Numbered from the stretch's first letter, positions 24,501-36,925 are shown. The stretch: DNA of 64,000 nt from Spinacia oleracea (GCF_020520425.1 NC_079492.1:145483861-145547860); one strand, 5' to 3'. Numbers and translations are program-made. The notes: generated from the sequence alone by a model not told the origin.

Positions 24501-26433
24501 GTAAAAGATCTAACTGGTTGGTATGATCCAACTGGGATTGTTTTATACTAGTAGCAATTTTATTTGGTAATCTGATTGTATTTACATCAGCAACAACATC
24601 AGATACATCAGCTACTGCATTACAGTTTAATTCAGTGCTAACAGATCTTGTACTATGCCCATCTTGAGATATCCTGCAGTCTGTGTCTTTGACAAAATAG
24701 TAGAGACCTTTGTTTCTCTTTCCAGCACCAATCAATTTGGAACTACAGGGGTCCTGGAAAGAATATCCATCACCAGTAAAAACAACATGAACACCAGTTT
24801 GCTCGATCAACCTACCAACAGATAGCAGATTATGCCTAAAGCCATGTACTAGCAACACATTGGTCAGGATCAGTTTATCACTAAGAATCACATCCCCTAT
24901 AATACTGACATTCATCTGAGTTCCATCAGGCAATCCTACTTTGATTGATTTGTTCAATTTTCTTTTATTGATTAACAAATCAGCATCATAAGTCATGTGA
25001 TCACAAGCTCCAGAATCTACAATCCACAAGCATTCATCATCCAATTTGTTCACATTACAGTTAAAAGAATGAGTTATTATACCTGCATAGTTGGCAAATG
25101 AGCAGGCAATACCACTGGCTTCACTATTCTGTGACTGTTTGCCTTTCATCACCTTCATGACTTCCTGACATATAGTGTTCAGCATCTCATTAATGATATT
25201 TCCAGCATCAACCATTGTATCATCAAGAGGATTATCTCCCATATCTGCAGAATGAACATTAGCAGCCAGCCTGTTTCCACCATTTTGTGAATTCTTTGAA
25301 GCCTTGATAGAGTTATACCAATCAGGATAACCTATGAGTTTAAAACACTGATCAACAGTATGCCCTTTGACCTTGCAATGAGAGCATGTTTTGTACATTT
25401 TCTCCTTTTTCAGATCTTTCCAATCTTTCTTCACTTGACCAGTATTGAATCTCTGAAATTGACCTCCCTTATGAGTCTGAGCAACCATTGCACTGCTGTT
25501 CATGGCACTGCTTTCAGTAGCAGCAATGTTAACTTCCTTTTGTTTTTCAATTTGTTGAGTTATAGAAAATACTCTGTTAATACTAGGCAATGGATCCATG
25601 GACAAAACATTTGTAACAGTCCCTTCAAAGCCTCCATTCAATCCAAGAAGAAACTTCATCATTTTGTCTTCTTCTTCGAACTCAGCTACCTTTTTCATGA
25701 ACAAGCAACTGCAACTATTCATAGCACCACACACACAGGTAGGAAAAGCCCTTAAACTTTGCATTTCATCCCAGAGTTTCTTTAATTTTCCATAGTATGT
25801 GACTATGGTCATATTTTCTTGATTCAAATTATCAATCTCCTTTTTAAGCTGATATATCAGAGGACCATTAGACTGACCAAATCTCTCATTCAATTCTTTC
25901 CACAACTCTCCAGCATTGTCAATATATCCAAAATCATCAGCTAAATCAGTGTTCATAGAGCTCAGAATCCAGCTAACCACCATGAAATCAGCACGTTTCC
26001 ATTTAAGATAATCCTTATGATTCACATCAGGTTTCTGAATTTCTCCACTAATAAAACCTTCTTTATTCTTAGCTATTAGTGCTCTTTTAACATTTCTACT
26101 CCAACGCATGAAATTCACACCATTGAATACCACAGATACTAATGAAGAAGTCGGATTATCAGAATTTGCTATAAAATAGGGATCAAAAGTACCTCCATTA
26201 TCTCCATTAGTCTGCTGAAAGCTCTGTTGATGATTACTGTCTGAATCTCCAGAAGTCATTGCAATCAACTTCTTTGACGATCAATTCAATCACAGCTAAC
26301 AAATGAATCAAGAATTCTGCGCAAGAAACTTCGCAATCGCAAGAAATTTCGCAGCAAAACCGTCACAGATGCATACACTTTCAATGTATGAAATCAGAAT
26401 TTTAAGATAACCTAAGCCTAAATCTCGAGCTTG

Positions 26434-26452
26434 AGATTTGGCTCTGATACCA
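26434..26452 (-). other. Primer-binding site of the minus-strand copia element
   Basis: On the minus strand TGGTATCAGAGCC follows the LTR with no spacer, complementary to initiator tRNA-Met. Confidence 0.85.
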
Positions 26453-26671
26453 TATAGAATTTGAGAGACAGAAATGGATTCAAGAGAGAGGAGAACTCAT
26501 TCTCATTAATCAAAAACAGAATCGATCAAGTGAAAAATAAGAGGAGCTAGTGTTTATATACACAGTGAGTCAGCAACTATTCTAACAACTTGACTAACAA
26601 ACTAACTACCTTCTAACAAACTTCTTGGAGAAGAAATGATAAATATAAGTTAATGATGTCATAATCCTATA
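26453..26671 (-). repeat. 5' LTR of the minus-strand copia element
   Basis: 219 bp, same ends as the other LTR. A GTGTATATAAACAC-like stretch (minus strand, near 26555) is a candidate TATA element. Confidence 0.93.
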
Positions 26672-26676
26672 CTCAG

Positions 26677-27565
26677 ACTAGCCAATCTTACTTTAGGTCA
26701 AAATTTGATATATCGTCTCCTCCTTTATTGATCAACCCAACCTAGGCTCATTTGACAAAAAAATCATTAAACAATACATCATTAATTCTTGTATGAAATT
26801 AAACATGAATGCAAAATCTAAGAATAGACACATACGTCCGTAGACCGTAGTGCAAAATTAAATTACAATTAAGATGGTACGATGAAATAATTATGTTGAA
26901 GACATTTATTTTATTAAAGAAAGAAAATCAATGGTGTTGAAGGAATAGACATTTTTCTAATGTTTGTTGGTAGAGTCTGTTGTCATGCTTTATCATGTTT
27001 CTGATTAATGATGCCATTATATACTTATTAGGGGTAACCATCATATTATTCATTTATTCTTCCCTTCGTCGTTCCTTTATCAATTAGAACATGTGCATAT
27101 GTTCTCGATTTGTCACTCACAATTTTTATTAAGGTTATTAATTGATTTCAAATTTGGAGGCACTATATAGGGAGGTTGGAGTCCTATGGAAGATATATCC
27201 GGTCATTTAGGCTATGTTCTATTCAACTAGTTCAGATAAGTCTAAATAAAATAAGTTTGGCGAAAATAAGAAGTTCGGAGTACTATTATTAAATTGGTTG
27301 ACTAACTTTTGTGATCTATATGCTTATGTAAGAATTTATTCATACTTTGTACTCCGTATTAGATCTTGTTAACTTTATCTCATTGTATAGTTTCAATATA
27401 TCAAGTTTTTTTTTAATTTAAAATGAACCGGGCAATTGTTTTACAAAAATTAAAAAGGTATAAATATAAAAAACTTTAAACTCAGATACTCTCATGATCC
27501 AATATGAAAAGGTTTGACCAATTTTAAACTTTTTGGGTAGGTTTCCCTTGCATTTCCCCGACTCC
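26677..27565. other. Intergenic, nothing recognised
   Basis: AT-rich. A GTTCAGATAAG-type stretch near 27220-27270 resembles the repeat at 36690-36925. Confidence 0.4.
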
Positions 27566-27568
27566 TTA

Positions 27569-27869
27569 GAGCAACTCCAATAGTTCAAAGTAGGACATGC
27601 TCACAAAACAAAATGAGCATGTGAGCATGTATCCACCATTGTTACAACAATGACATAAGCCGCTGTTAAAACCTTGTAGCTATTTTGGGCTACGTAGCTC
27701 AAAAAACATATAGCTCAAATAAATAAATTATTTAAATTAGATATTATAGGGGGCTACAAAGTATTGTACCCCGCCAATGTAAAAATTTGTAGTTTTAATC
27801 AATTTTAGTTAGAAATTTGATGTGACAAACTTAGCTACAACATCTTGTAGCTCACCATTGGAGTTGCTC
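27569..27869. mobile_element. Tourist-like MITE, 301 bp
   Basis: Ends GAGCAACTCCAAT and ATTGGAGTTGCTC are inverted repeats, flanked by TTA on both sides (27566-27568 and 27870-27872), the target type of PIF/Harbinger elements. No coding capacity. It lies about 600 bp past the 3' end of the NAC gene. Confidence 0.8.
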
Positions 27870-27872
27870 TTA

Positions 27873-28482
27873 GTACCTGACCCGCAAATAGTGGACCAAA
27901 AACATTATTTAAGACCTTGGTACATGATATATACTCCACTACGTATGAACTTTAAACAATCATGCATGCATTATCTTCTTAATTACAAGTATATCTACGT
28001 GCGAAGTATAATTATGCATGGAGTACATACATAATTTTGGTTATTGTTTCATTTTATTCAAATATAGGAGAAATTCATTATTTTTATTCAATCATGAACT
28101 ATGATAAATTATATACAAATGTTATTCTACACAAAACACAATATAGGTAGCTAGTATACAACTTCCTCCATTTTCCATCATGGACGACTAAGAGATGCTC
28201 GATGTGAGCCGAAATTACAAATATTATTCTACACACAATGTACAGTGAACCTCCATTTTCATTCATGGAGTATGAAAAATTACAAATATTATGCTACAAA
28301 AATATACAATTTCCTCCATTTTTCACCATCATCCTCATAAAAAGGATTAATTAATGTCACCATCCTCATCATCAGAAAGTGGAAAGCAAGATATATATAT
28401 ATATATATATATATAACTAATTAAATTGGTGTCAAAAGACAGCTAAGTATAGAGTATATATGTTTGTATGCAACTCAGTTGA
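27873..28482. other. Downstream flank of the NAC gene
   Basis: Contains an (AT)n run at about 28392-28414 and a loosely repeated CCTCCATTTT word (28160-28330). It probably includes the NAC 3' untranslated region; no poly-A site is certain. Confidence 0.4.
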
Positions 28483-29999
28483 TCAGCCATGAAACATAAC
28501 TGAATTTGAACAGATCAAATCCTGATCATCTTGGCAACCATTAAGCTGAGAAGCAATAAGCCGATCAAGCGACATCCAATCACTCAACCTTGGTGGACTG
28601 ACGTCACTGCATTTAAACAAAGCATGATTATTATGATCATCAAATGGTGGGCTGCTACTGCTGCTGCAAGTAAGCATAGGAAGATGATTGTTGTACTGAT
28701 CATCAAAAACTCCTGTTTGACTGTTTGAGATGTTGAATGAAGGGATGATGTTAGTAATGGTGGCCGTACTAGTTTCATCGGTTGTTGGACAGTCAAATTT
28801 CCCCATGCAAGAAAATATGTGATCAAACACTTTTTTACTACTGTAATTCAACACCTGTGATTGTTGATTTTCATCAGTTGATCTTGGACTTTCAATTGCC
28901 TTTTGGTAGTTTTTCTTCTTGAAAACGCGGCAGATTACCCATCCATCTTCTGTTAAACAACTTTCTTGGATTGTCACCTGTAAAAAAAAAAAAAAAAAAA
29001 CACATCAGTAAATTAATTCAGCAAACTGGGTTGTTCTTCCTGGTTTGACTTTTTCTGTCTCGCAAAAAGATTCCAAATAAGAAGAACAAAAAGAGACAGA
29101 AGAATATATAATAATAATATAATGGGATCCGGTTTAAGGTTGATGAATGAAGCTTACAGTAGTAGTGCAGTCTTCAAGCCTGTACTCGTGCATAATCCAA
29201 TCTGATTTCTCACCATGTGGAGCTCGACCTTTGTAGAAAACAAGTGTCTTTCTCATACCGATGCGTTTGTTGTTGCTATGAATCGTCTTATCCCGGCCCG
29301 TGGCCTTCCAAAACCCGGCCACGGTGGCCCGGTTTGTTCGAGTCCCTGTTGGGTATTTCTTATCTTTATGACTGAAGAAATACCAGTCATTTTGTGGCCC
29401 TGATCCTATTTTGCACTTCTCTGCATTCACAATACAATTTGTACACAAAATCTATCAATATTTTTTCTACATTGCTCCCCTATTTGGTTTGACAGAAAAC
29501 GATTTCAGTGAAAAATAATTTTTCATGTAAAACACAATTCCAAATTAGTTTTCTTTTGTTTGGTAAAAGAAAAATAAGAGCAGATCGATGAGTGGAGATT
29601 GACGGCAGAAGAGGGAGGTCAGGAGGAAAAAAAAAAAGGAAAAATAGTTTCCCTTTTCCACACTTGACAGATTTTTCAACCCTTATCATACCAAACAATT
29701 GTGGATCGAAAAGGTGAAAATCATTTTCCATGAAAACGTTTTACACCAAACCAAACACTACCTGCGTGCTTTACTTTGGTGTAGAAGAAAATGTGGCACA
29801 TAAATGAATTTACTCCTCCGTACATACCTTGGATATCCCATGGTTCAAGCTTGTTAAGATCAATATCTCGAATGACATCGAGGTCTATCTTCTCGAAAGC
29901 GACTTTCTTCTTCAAGTAATACTGAAGAAGCTCTTCTTCTGTAGGATGAAACCGAAAACCAGGAGGCACTTTTGATTGACCATTAACAGACAAGTTCAT
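28483..29999 (-). CDS. NAC transcription factor, NST/SND secondary-wall type
   Basis: Three exons on the minus strand: 29828-29999, 29158-29420 and 28483-28977, with GT/AG introns of 407 and 180 bp, giving 309 residues. The first ATG in frame (29999) was chosen; no ATG lies upstream in that frame. Residues 5-165 are the NAC DNA-binding domain with all five subdomains: [33 protein letters not shown]-like [34 protein letters not shown] and [18 protein letters not shown]. The leading [14 protein letters not shown] and the C-terminal [11 protein letters not shown] motif match the NST1/SND1 group, master switches of fibre and vessel-type secondary wall thickening. The C-terminal half is Ser/Asn/Asp-rich and should be the activation region. 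Which of NST1, NST2 or NST3/SND1 it is cannot be told. A MITE fills most of intron 1. Confidence 0.92.
29481..29760. mobile_element. MITE in NAC intron 1, about 280 bp
   Basis: Imperfect terminal inverted repeats: TATTTGGTTTGACAGAAAACG at the left, and at the right the reverse complement of a related TAGTGTTTGGTTTGGTGTAA. Further inverted blocks (AAAATAATTTTTCATG against CATTTTCC) follow. Termini recall hAT-type MITEs, but no clean 8-bp duplication was found. It takes up about 280 of the 407 bp of the intron. Confidence 0.6.
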
Positions 30000-30727
30000 T
30001 TCCACCGATTTTCTAACGCGATTAAACACCAGTACAATTTGAGCTAGCTAGTTACTGAACTGAACTGAATTTCCATAAAATTCAACCAAAAAGAACAGGA
30101 TCTTACTGTCTTTGATCGATCGAGTTGACAGTAAAAACTAGGTTGAGTTTGATGATTGAGGGGATTTTTGTACTATAACTCTGTAAGTATGGAGAACAAA
30201 GGTGGTAATTAACTAGAATTGGAGGAGACAGATTAAAAGGATGAGTTATAAAAAGGATGGGTAATGAACACAATACTTACATATATATAAAGGCAGGAAG
30301 AATTAAGGAGAAAATTGTCCATAAATTGCATGGAAAGGTTTGGTATCATGGTCATTCTAGGGTACTTTGTGGGGTCCTTAAATATGGGGACTTCCAGAAG
30401 GGGCTAACTACCTTAAATATCATTAACAATTGTACATTAATAGATGTAAGATTGTAAATTTGTAAGTGTGAACATTGTACATTAAAAAGGTGCAAGTGTG
30501 AATTAATATTAACTAGTTAGTAACTCTGAGAGTATCTTACGGAGTACATTAAAGGTATACGTCTCGTTATACGTTGATGGTTGGTTTTTATACGTAGTGT
30601 GTCATTTTCGATAAAATGGTTTTACAATTGGTTTAAATTGTACGGAGTAGTATATTTATCTTTTCTCATAAATAAAAAGTTGATTGGAGTAAAGTCGTAA
30701 ACTTATTTTGCATATACAAATTCTTAT
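30000..30727 (-). promoter_or_regulatory. Upstream region of the NAC gene
   Basis: On the minus strand a TTTATATATATG stretch lies about 290 bp before the ATG (near 30280-30295) and could be the TATA element. No other element is clear. Confidence 0.3.
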
Positions 30728-31012
30728 TTACATGGGATGTACGATAAATATTGTACACCAAAGTTAAAGTTAACATAAAATGCTTAAAAATTACTCTTAT
30801 ATATTTAAAAGTTATCTATTTTTAGTGATAAAATTTTTCAATTTAATAAAAAATATTTCTTCAAAATTACTAATAATGTATAAAATTAATGATTTAACTC
30901 TTTGAAATGTTTATCTATCAACTTTTTTAAAATAATATAAAAGTTAGAAAAACTGGGTAAAAGTTATATTGGTGTACAATAAATTTATTGTACACCTTGT
31001 GCATGCAAGACC
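30728..31012. repeat. Inverted-repeat element, probable MITE
   Basis: GATGTACGATAAATATTGTACACC near the left and GGTGTACAATAAATTTATTGTAC near the right are mutual reverse complements with few changes. The middle is AT-rich and noncoding. A related GATGTACAATAAATTTAG lies near 59640. Ends are not exact. Confidence 0.45.
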
Positions 31013-31037
31013 TTTTGTTTCTCATAAGTTTTTTATA

Positions 31038-31424
31038 CTCCTTCTGTTCCTTTAAGTTTTTCCTATTTGAGGTTTGAGGTGAAAATTAAGAAAATGAAAC
31101 CTTGTAATGATTGTGTGTAAGAAAAAAGTAATAAAAAAATGAGGCAAAGTAATAAATAAATGAAGGAGAAATAAGATATTTTTAATAAAGTAATAAAAAT
31201 CATAAAAGTAGGGTTGGATGGTGAATGAGAAAATGTGAATGAATTAAATAAGGGATGATGGGGAAATTGATGGTAGAGTATGAAAAGATTTTTAGGTATT
31301 GCGTGTAATTAAGTTGAAATATAAGGGTATTTTGGACAAAAAAACATGTCCAAAAATAGAAACAGAAAGAACTTTTAGGAACGCCAAAAAATAAATCAGG
31401 AAGAACTTTCAGGAACGGAGGGAG
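31038..31424. mobile_element. Stowaway MITE, 387 bp
   Basis: CTCCTTCTGTTCCTTTAAG at the left; the right end is its near reverse complement, GGAACGGAGGGAG. TA on both sides (31036-31037 and 31425-31426). A second inverted copy of the arm (AAGAACTTTTAGGAACG) lies just inside the right end. Confidence 0.8.
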
Positions 31425-31567
31425 TACTATTCTTTATTTCTTAGTTCGGCCAAAAGTTAAAGTACGCACCTCTCATACAGACACAGTTATACCAAACAAT
31501 AAGTAATTGAAATAGTTAGAAAGTTTTCAATTTCCACCACTTTAACTATATCATACATGCTCCAAGT

Positions 31568-31790
31568 AAACCAACATAAGTTGGTGGAGTTGGTGGAGTT
31601 GGTGAGCAACTCACTTTGTGACTTGGAGAGTTGGAGGTCACAGGGTAGAGCCCCACCAACTGCAAAAATGTTTGGAAGTGACTCAAGCGAATACCTACAA
31701 TAGCTGGACTGATTAACTGAATTTCATTTAGCTCGCCACATATAAGTATATCAGTAAACAACCGGACAAACTAGTGAAGATGAAACCACA
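31568..31790 (+). mobile_element. Probable tRNA-derived SINE
   Basis: A-box-like GTTGGTGAGCAACTCAC and a diverged B box in GGTCACAGGGTAGAGCCCC (GGTTCGAGCC would be standard). GGTGGAGTT is locally duplicated before the A box. No clean tail or target duplication; an old copy. Confidence 0.5.
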
Positions 31791-31799
31791 AGGCATACA

Positions 31800-32741
31800 T
31801 TCATACTCCACATACTCCTAAATTTTAGTAAGCAACACAAGATGTCAAGAAGGTTTGCACCCAAAAATAAATATAAAAAAAAAATGTCAAGAAGATTTGC
31901 ACCAAAAAAAGAAAGTTTTAGATGGAATCTTTTTGCTACTTCGTTATTTGATCCTCCTCATTTTATTTTATTTTTTTTATTTATTGAAGGAATCTAAAGA
32001 GGGGGGATTACATTGATAAATCATTAGCTCCTACATTGATAGTTCCTCTTCCCACAATCGTTGCCTAGTCTCATTTTTTACCCATTTCTAATAAGACGTA
32101 TAAGAATCGATGATTCAATTTAGACATCAACACCTCAAGTCCGCACCTATCACCTGTCCATAAAAGTCACTCATGGACTCATGGAGCTTGATCATCAAGC
32201 TCTATTGGTGGGTTTGCAATCAACACATTTTATTAGGGAATTAAATGTGCGTTCTATTCAACTTATAGAACATGAGCTTATATTAAATTATTTGAACTGC
32301 ATTTATAGTACCTTGTTTGGAGGTTTCTTGGCGAACTGGGGAAAGAATATTTTTACAAACTTGAGCTGACGTGGACATTTATATTTGAAATTTTATGAAA
32401 AAAGGCGTATTTAATAAGTTTTGACGTCTTTTAGCGGAAGTTTGGGCCCATAATAACTGGAAAAATTGGAGATAACCGTTGGTAATTTCAAAACGTTTGT
32501 AAAATTTAAGCTGGTAAAAACAAATTTTCTTTATATTTAAGTTTCAAAATATGATGTATAAAAGATGGTTAATACCCAAAAATTCATTTTTATTTATTGA
32601 CTTTTGGCTTTTTCATTTGGTCAAATAGCCAAAAATAATGTTTGGAGTAGATTTTTTTTACTTTGAATTTTTTGGCAATTGCCGCCTTATAAAGTTCTAA
32701 CTTTTAAAATTACTTATATGTATTTTTAAAAAAAAAATTAA
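31800..32741. other. Intergenic, nothing recognised
   Basis: AT-rich with no supported gene. ATGTCAAGAAG(A/G)TTTGCACC is present twice within 31839-31905. Confidence 0.4.
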
Positions 32742-32842
32742 TACCTTAATTTTACAAATGTTTTTAAATTCACCACCTGTTAAACTTAACATTTCTGTTA
32801 ACATGTGGTGATTCTAATACCATTTGTAAAATTAAGGTCGTA
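32742..32842. repeat. Foldback inverted repeat
   Basis: ACCTTAATTTTACAAATG at the left and its exact inverse at the right enclose CACCAC/GTGGTG and TTAACA/TGTTAA partners, so the ~100 bp can fold into one long hairpin. It may be a tiny MITE. Confidence 0.55.
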
Positions 32843-34599
32843 ATTTCAAAAAAACAGCACTTCGTATAAAAGATGGAAATTGCAAAAAAAAAAAATCCTA
32901 CAATTTGATAGATACAATAGATATTAATTATTTTATTTTTTTTTCTTATAGAAGTTCAAATGGCTTGCATTTTTTATTTTTAGTCGTGGAAATACTCCGT
33001 ACTCATTATTTTTTTATTAGGTCATATACAAAGCATAAAGCATGCATGCGCATGTTTGTTAATTAAAATTTGTCTAAATAAATGTGCTACAAGACAATAA
33101 TGTATAAGAAACGGGGAGACTATCTAAATTAAGTAGGAAATAGATTAAATAATACTTTGTGCATCGACTCCTTTTTATCAACTTTTGTAAAATCATCCAT
33201 AAATTTGATTAGTTCAAATGTACCAAAATTTTCTTTTTGATATAAAATACGTCTAATTTGTCTCACATCAATATGCAAAACCTTTAAAATGTACGAGTTT
33301 TGAATACTATGCTTAGACACTCAGTAATAGTGAAGTGAAGGATAAACGGCTGAAATTTATTGTTATAAGAAAATTTTAAAAGACCTTTTCCTAAAAATTA
33401 TTTGGTAATTGAGACATTTTCTCAAATAACCATCAAAACCAAAGAGAATAATTGGAGAAAAAGAAAAATAAGAAAAATTGAGAAATAGAATTGGTTATTA
33501 CTAGATTGTTTTTTTATGTAATTAGTTTTTAGATTGTTGGATTAAGCACAATTAATTATAAGATTTTTTTTTGAAATTATATTTTCCATTAGGTTGTTTT
33601 GATTTTTAAAACCTTTGTAAACTTGGTAGTAATTAATTTTCAAAAAATAATAATATATATAAGGTATTAATTTTCAAAGTTGAACTATTTAAGGTGATAA
33701 TTGCCAAAAGACCCTTTGGCTTTTGAGTACACAAGTTGTACATTAAAAACTTCTCATTTTACCAAACATCTTTTCAAACAAATAAGAAGTAAAAAACCAA
33801 CATAAAAGTAAATATAAACAACCGGTTAAACCAACCAATTGAACCAAAAAAGATGGAAATAATGTGAACAAAACAGAACCAGATTGCAACTTATATGAAT
33901 TTATTAAACACATTGTTATAAAATGTTATGTGGATGCCCATTATACCCTTAGTATCTTTCCGGAATACTCTAAATCTTAAAATTTATTGTTCTCAAACAA
34001 ACTCTACTCTATTGTATGCATATATATCCCATTATTCACGGAATAAGATACACAATTGTTCTTTCCCAATATCTCTCTTCTCTGATTTATTTCGCAACAA
34101 TTTTTTTTTTTTAAGTTGAAGGGGTGCACCCTTAATTGGCAAAGTTATACATGGTACATTATTATGAGCTGGTCCATAAAAATAAAGGTTGTTGTAACTG
34201 TGTATGGTTAGATAGGAGCCCTCCATCTTACATCATATTATGACCTTTCACCTTAAGATCATATGCGAAAGAAACATTTGAAGTAGAAGTTTGAAGACTT
34301 GGAACACACATGGACAATGAAATTACAGAGCAACCTATTATATGACTATGTGACTGCCCTTTGAGCTTCAATGACAACGAAATTATCCTCTCAATTTTAT
34401 AAAATTGGCTTATATCACGTGTCCTCTATTTTATAATTTAAATAAGTTTCCGATTTTTTTGTTTTTATATACTTGTATTTTTTTTAGTAGTGGCTTCAAT
34501 GTTGTATTTTTTTTAATAGTCAATATCAATCTGGTTAATTTGTTGACTTTATAGTACATTTGATATGAAACAAAATTCAGGTTGATAATACGGAAAAGG
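32843..34599. other. Intergenic, nothing recognised
   Basis: Very AT-rich, many homopolymer runs. No gene or RNA found. Confidence 0.4.
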
Positions 34600-34764
34600 C
34601 TACATGTACACCTAGTGTACAAGGTTCTCTTGTACAACACCGTTAATTTGTTGACACATCATCAAACCCACTAAAAAATGAGAATGAAAGACAATAAATA
34701 TGCCATTTCAACCAATAGAAAAACATGGTGTACAAGATACCTTGTACACTAGGTGTACATGTAG
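34600..34764. mobile_element. Small MITE, 165 bp
   Basis: Long terminal inverted repeats: CTACATGTACACCTAGTGTA followed by CAAGGT at the left, with the exact reverse complement at the right. The inner parts of the arms (TTGTACA, TGTACAAGA) also match. Target duplication not resolved; superfamily unassigned. Confidence 0.75.
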
Positions 34765-35430
34765 TAAGATCCTTGATAATACCATGCATTTTGATGATAC
34801 AGTCTCCAGGAGTAGCATTTAAGGTAGAGTTTTGACCTAGTTTGTAAAATTTGCAAGTGTTTAACAAGACAATGATTCGGATAGTGGTTAATAGTAGAGG
34901 TAACAATTAAATAGATTTTCTCAAGTATTAAATAAGTATATGAAGTATTAGGGTTTAGTAGCCAATAACGTTTGGATTATGTTATACGGAGTAGTAAAGT
35001 TTTATACAATACGGATCATACGTAGTCTTTATTATTGATTTTACAGCTAATTGATACCCGTTGTTCAACCGATAAAAGCTATCCACTACTGTTAATTTTG
35101 TCAAATACAACCTAAGTCAAATTATTGGTTAAGACGTGAGAGTATGGAATAGTGCTTCTTCTTACGTTTATCCATCTGTATAAATGCATGATGAGCCACT
35201 CATTTAAAGATGGAACCAAGACTTTGGTCATGTTTGATTACAAGTTCTTAAATGTGAGCTGGTTGTATTCCCTGATTTGACTTTATGAATTGTATTTAGT
35301 TGTTTGTGTAAATTTTAAAATAGTCAACAAGAAGCTAATTTGCATCTAGAAACTGTTTTTGCTCTAAAAAGCTCCTAAACAAACAACGTCAATGACTTTT
35401 TATGCTGAAGTATGGACGTGGTTCATAAAC
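34765..35430. other. Intergenic, nothing recognised
   Basis: AT-rich, no supported feature. Confidence 0.4.
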
Positions 35431-35580
35431 TTTGAAGGCTAAACACTTAAGGGGGAAGAAAGTTAAGAAGAAACTTCGATAAACATAATCTTTAAAGGCT
35501 AAACATTTAAAGGGGAAGAAAGATAAGAAGAAACTTCTATAAACATAATCTTTGAAGGCTAAACACTTAGAGAGGGGACC
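35431..35580 (+). repeat. Tandem repeat, 60-bp unit, 2.5 copies
   Basis: TTTGAAGGCTAAACACTTA begins a unit at 35431; near-identical starts follow at exactly 35491 and 35551. Units contain GGGGAAGAAAG and AAGAAGAAACTTC. No coding signal. Confidence 0.85.
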
Positions 35581-35640
35581 GTCTTATTGGTTTTCACCCA
35601 AGCTTCTCCAGCCGGAAAATTGAAAACATAGGAAATATAT

Positions 35641-35757
35641 GCAGGGCTTGCATAGCAAGGCTTAAAGCGATGTTGCCTGCTAAATCGGTCCAACATTCAG
35701 GGCTTGCGTCGCAAGGCAAGCGATGTTGCCTGCTAAATTGGTCCAACATTCAAGGCT
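35641..35757 (+). repeat. Tandem repeat, about 58-bp unit, two copies
   Basis: CAGGGCTTGC...GCGATGTTGCCTGCTAAAT...GGTCCAACATTC occurs twice in a row. It is more GC-rich than its surroundings. Confidence 0.8.
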
Positions 35758-35847
35758 TTGCAAAAAGATTGATTACTTATAGGATGTTTTTGATGTGTTG
35801 TATGTTAGGACATGTTATGTTTGGTTTGTTAATTTAGGTTTTGTAAG

Positions 35848-35952
35848 GGTCTTTTATGACGGGTTTGCGACAAGAAATCTCGTCGTTAATCAACGATTAT
35901 TGGCATTTAGCGACGGGATTTTCCGTCGTTAATGGTACAATTTCTTGTAGTG
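35848..35952 (-). mobile_element. Detached end of a CACTA element
   Basis: Minus strand reads CACTACAAGAAATTGTACCA followed by CGACGG/CGTCG words, the same family as 16824-17102. The opposite end is missing, so only one terminus and its subterminal region remain. Confidence 0.65.
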
Positions 35953-36689
35953 GTTGAAACCATCTGTACCAATTCGTCTATACCAAGTCACGGTTATTTT
36001 CTTTGGGCGTTAAGTGTGACTTAACGGGTTTACCCGTATATGCAGATGTGCATTTATAGACCTAACGAGTCATGTAGGGGAACCAGAAAAACCAGAAGAA
36101 AATTCAGATAGGCAACTAAGAACAGCGAAAGATGCTCTTAAACAAACAAAAAAAGAAAAGAAAAGAGTGATGTGTAGATCAAATGTGTGGATTGTGGAGT
36201 AATTGCAGGTGAGTAACAAAAGGAATGAATTAGTTGGTCTGTCAATTAATTAGTTTGGCACAAATCATAATTATGACTTAGAATTTTAAGTCCATAATTA
36301 AGACCAAGACTCTTTTGAAAGGTAGTATTAGTAACTGTCTTAACAGAACAAGACTTTGGTGCAGTGCGCCACTCATTTTAATTATCTCATCATTTGTAAA
36401 CTTGACGCATTAGTGAAGTCGGATTCATATACTACTACTACATACGTAGTTAAAACATTAACCACTTACGTAATTAAAACATTAATAACAACTCGACGTA
36501 TGATATTGTCACGCATTCTTCAGTTAATACAATTAGGACCTTAAGAACTGCCTGTTTTATTTTTTACTTTCACCATTTGGGTTGAACACAAAAATTAAGA
36601 AAAATCGTAAATATTAAAATTGCACATATAATGTTGTAACAAACGAAAGAGAGAAAAATAATTAGGTAACAATGGTAGATGTGAGTAAG
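35953..36689. other. Intergenic, nothing recognised
   Basis: AT-rich; no gene supported. Confidence 0.4.
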
Positions 36690-36925
36690 AGTAAGACTCT
36701 GTTCTGTTCGCTTATTTTGATTCATTTCAGACAAAACAAATTCAGATAAGTTCAAATAAATTAAGTTAGGTTTAGATAATATAAGTTCCGAAAAAATAAG
36801 TTTTTTCCAGTTATTTTCACACACATATATGTTTATTTCAGACAAAATAAGTTTTTTTCAAATAAAATAAGTTCAGATAACTTCAGATAACTTCAGATAA
36901 ATGTAAGTCCAATAGAACAAAGCCT
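36690..36925. repeat. GTTCAGATAA-rich dispersed repeat
   Basis: Many near-copies of TTCAGATAA(A/G)TTC and AAAATAAGTT, ending in AATAGAACAAAGCCT, which pairs loosely with CTGTTCTGTTCG at the start. Probably a MITE family; similar words occur near 27208-27270 and 32251. Boundaries approximate. Confidence 0.4.

Larger units (their letters stand above)
21377..26671 (-). mobile_element. Ty1/copia LTR retrotransposon, looks whole
   Basis: 5295 bp on the minus strand, flanked by CTCAG on both sides (21372-21376 and 26672-26676). Two 219-bp LTRs enclose one unbroken gag-pol frame of 1561 codons (26268 to 21583). Approximate residues: gag 30-260, CCHC knuckle 293, protease (VDSGAC) 416, integrase 640-840, reverse transcriptase 1070-1300 with YVDD near 1239, RNase H 1370-1540. 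LTR ends are TATAG...CTATA, not TG...CA; they abut both the CTCAG copies and the primer site, so the boundaries are secure. The LTRs differ at about three positions, suggesting insertion roughly 0.5-1 million years ago (inference). The stop codon lies inside the LTR. Confidence 0.95.
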
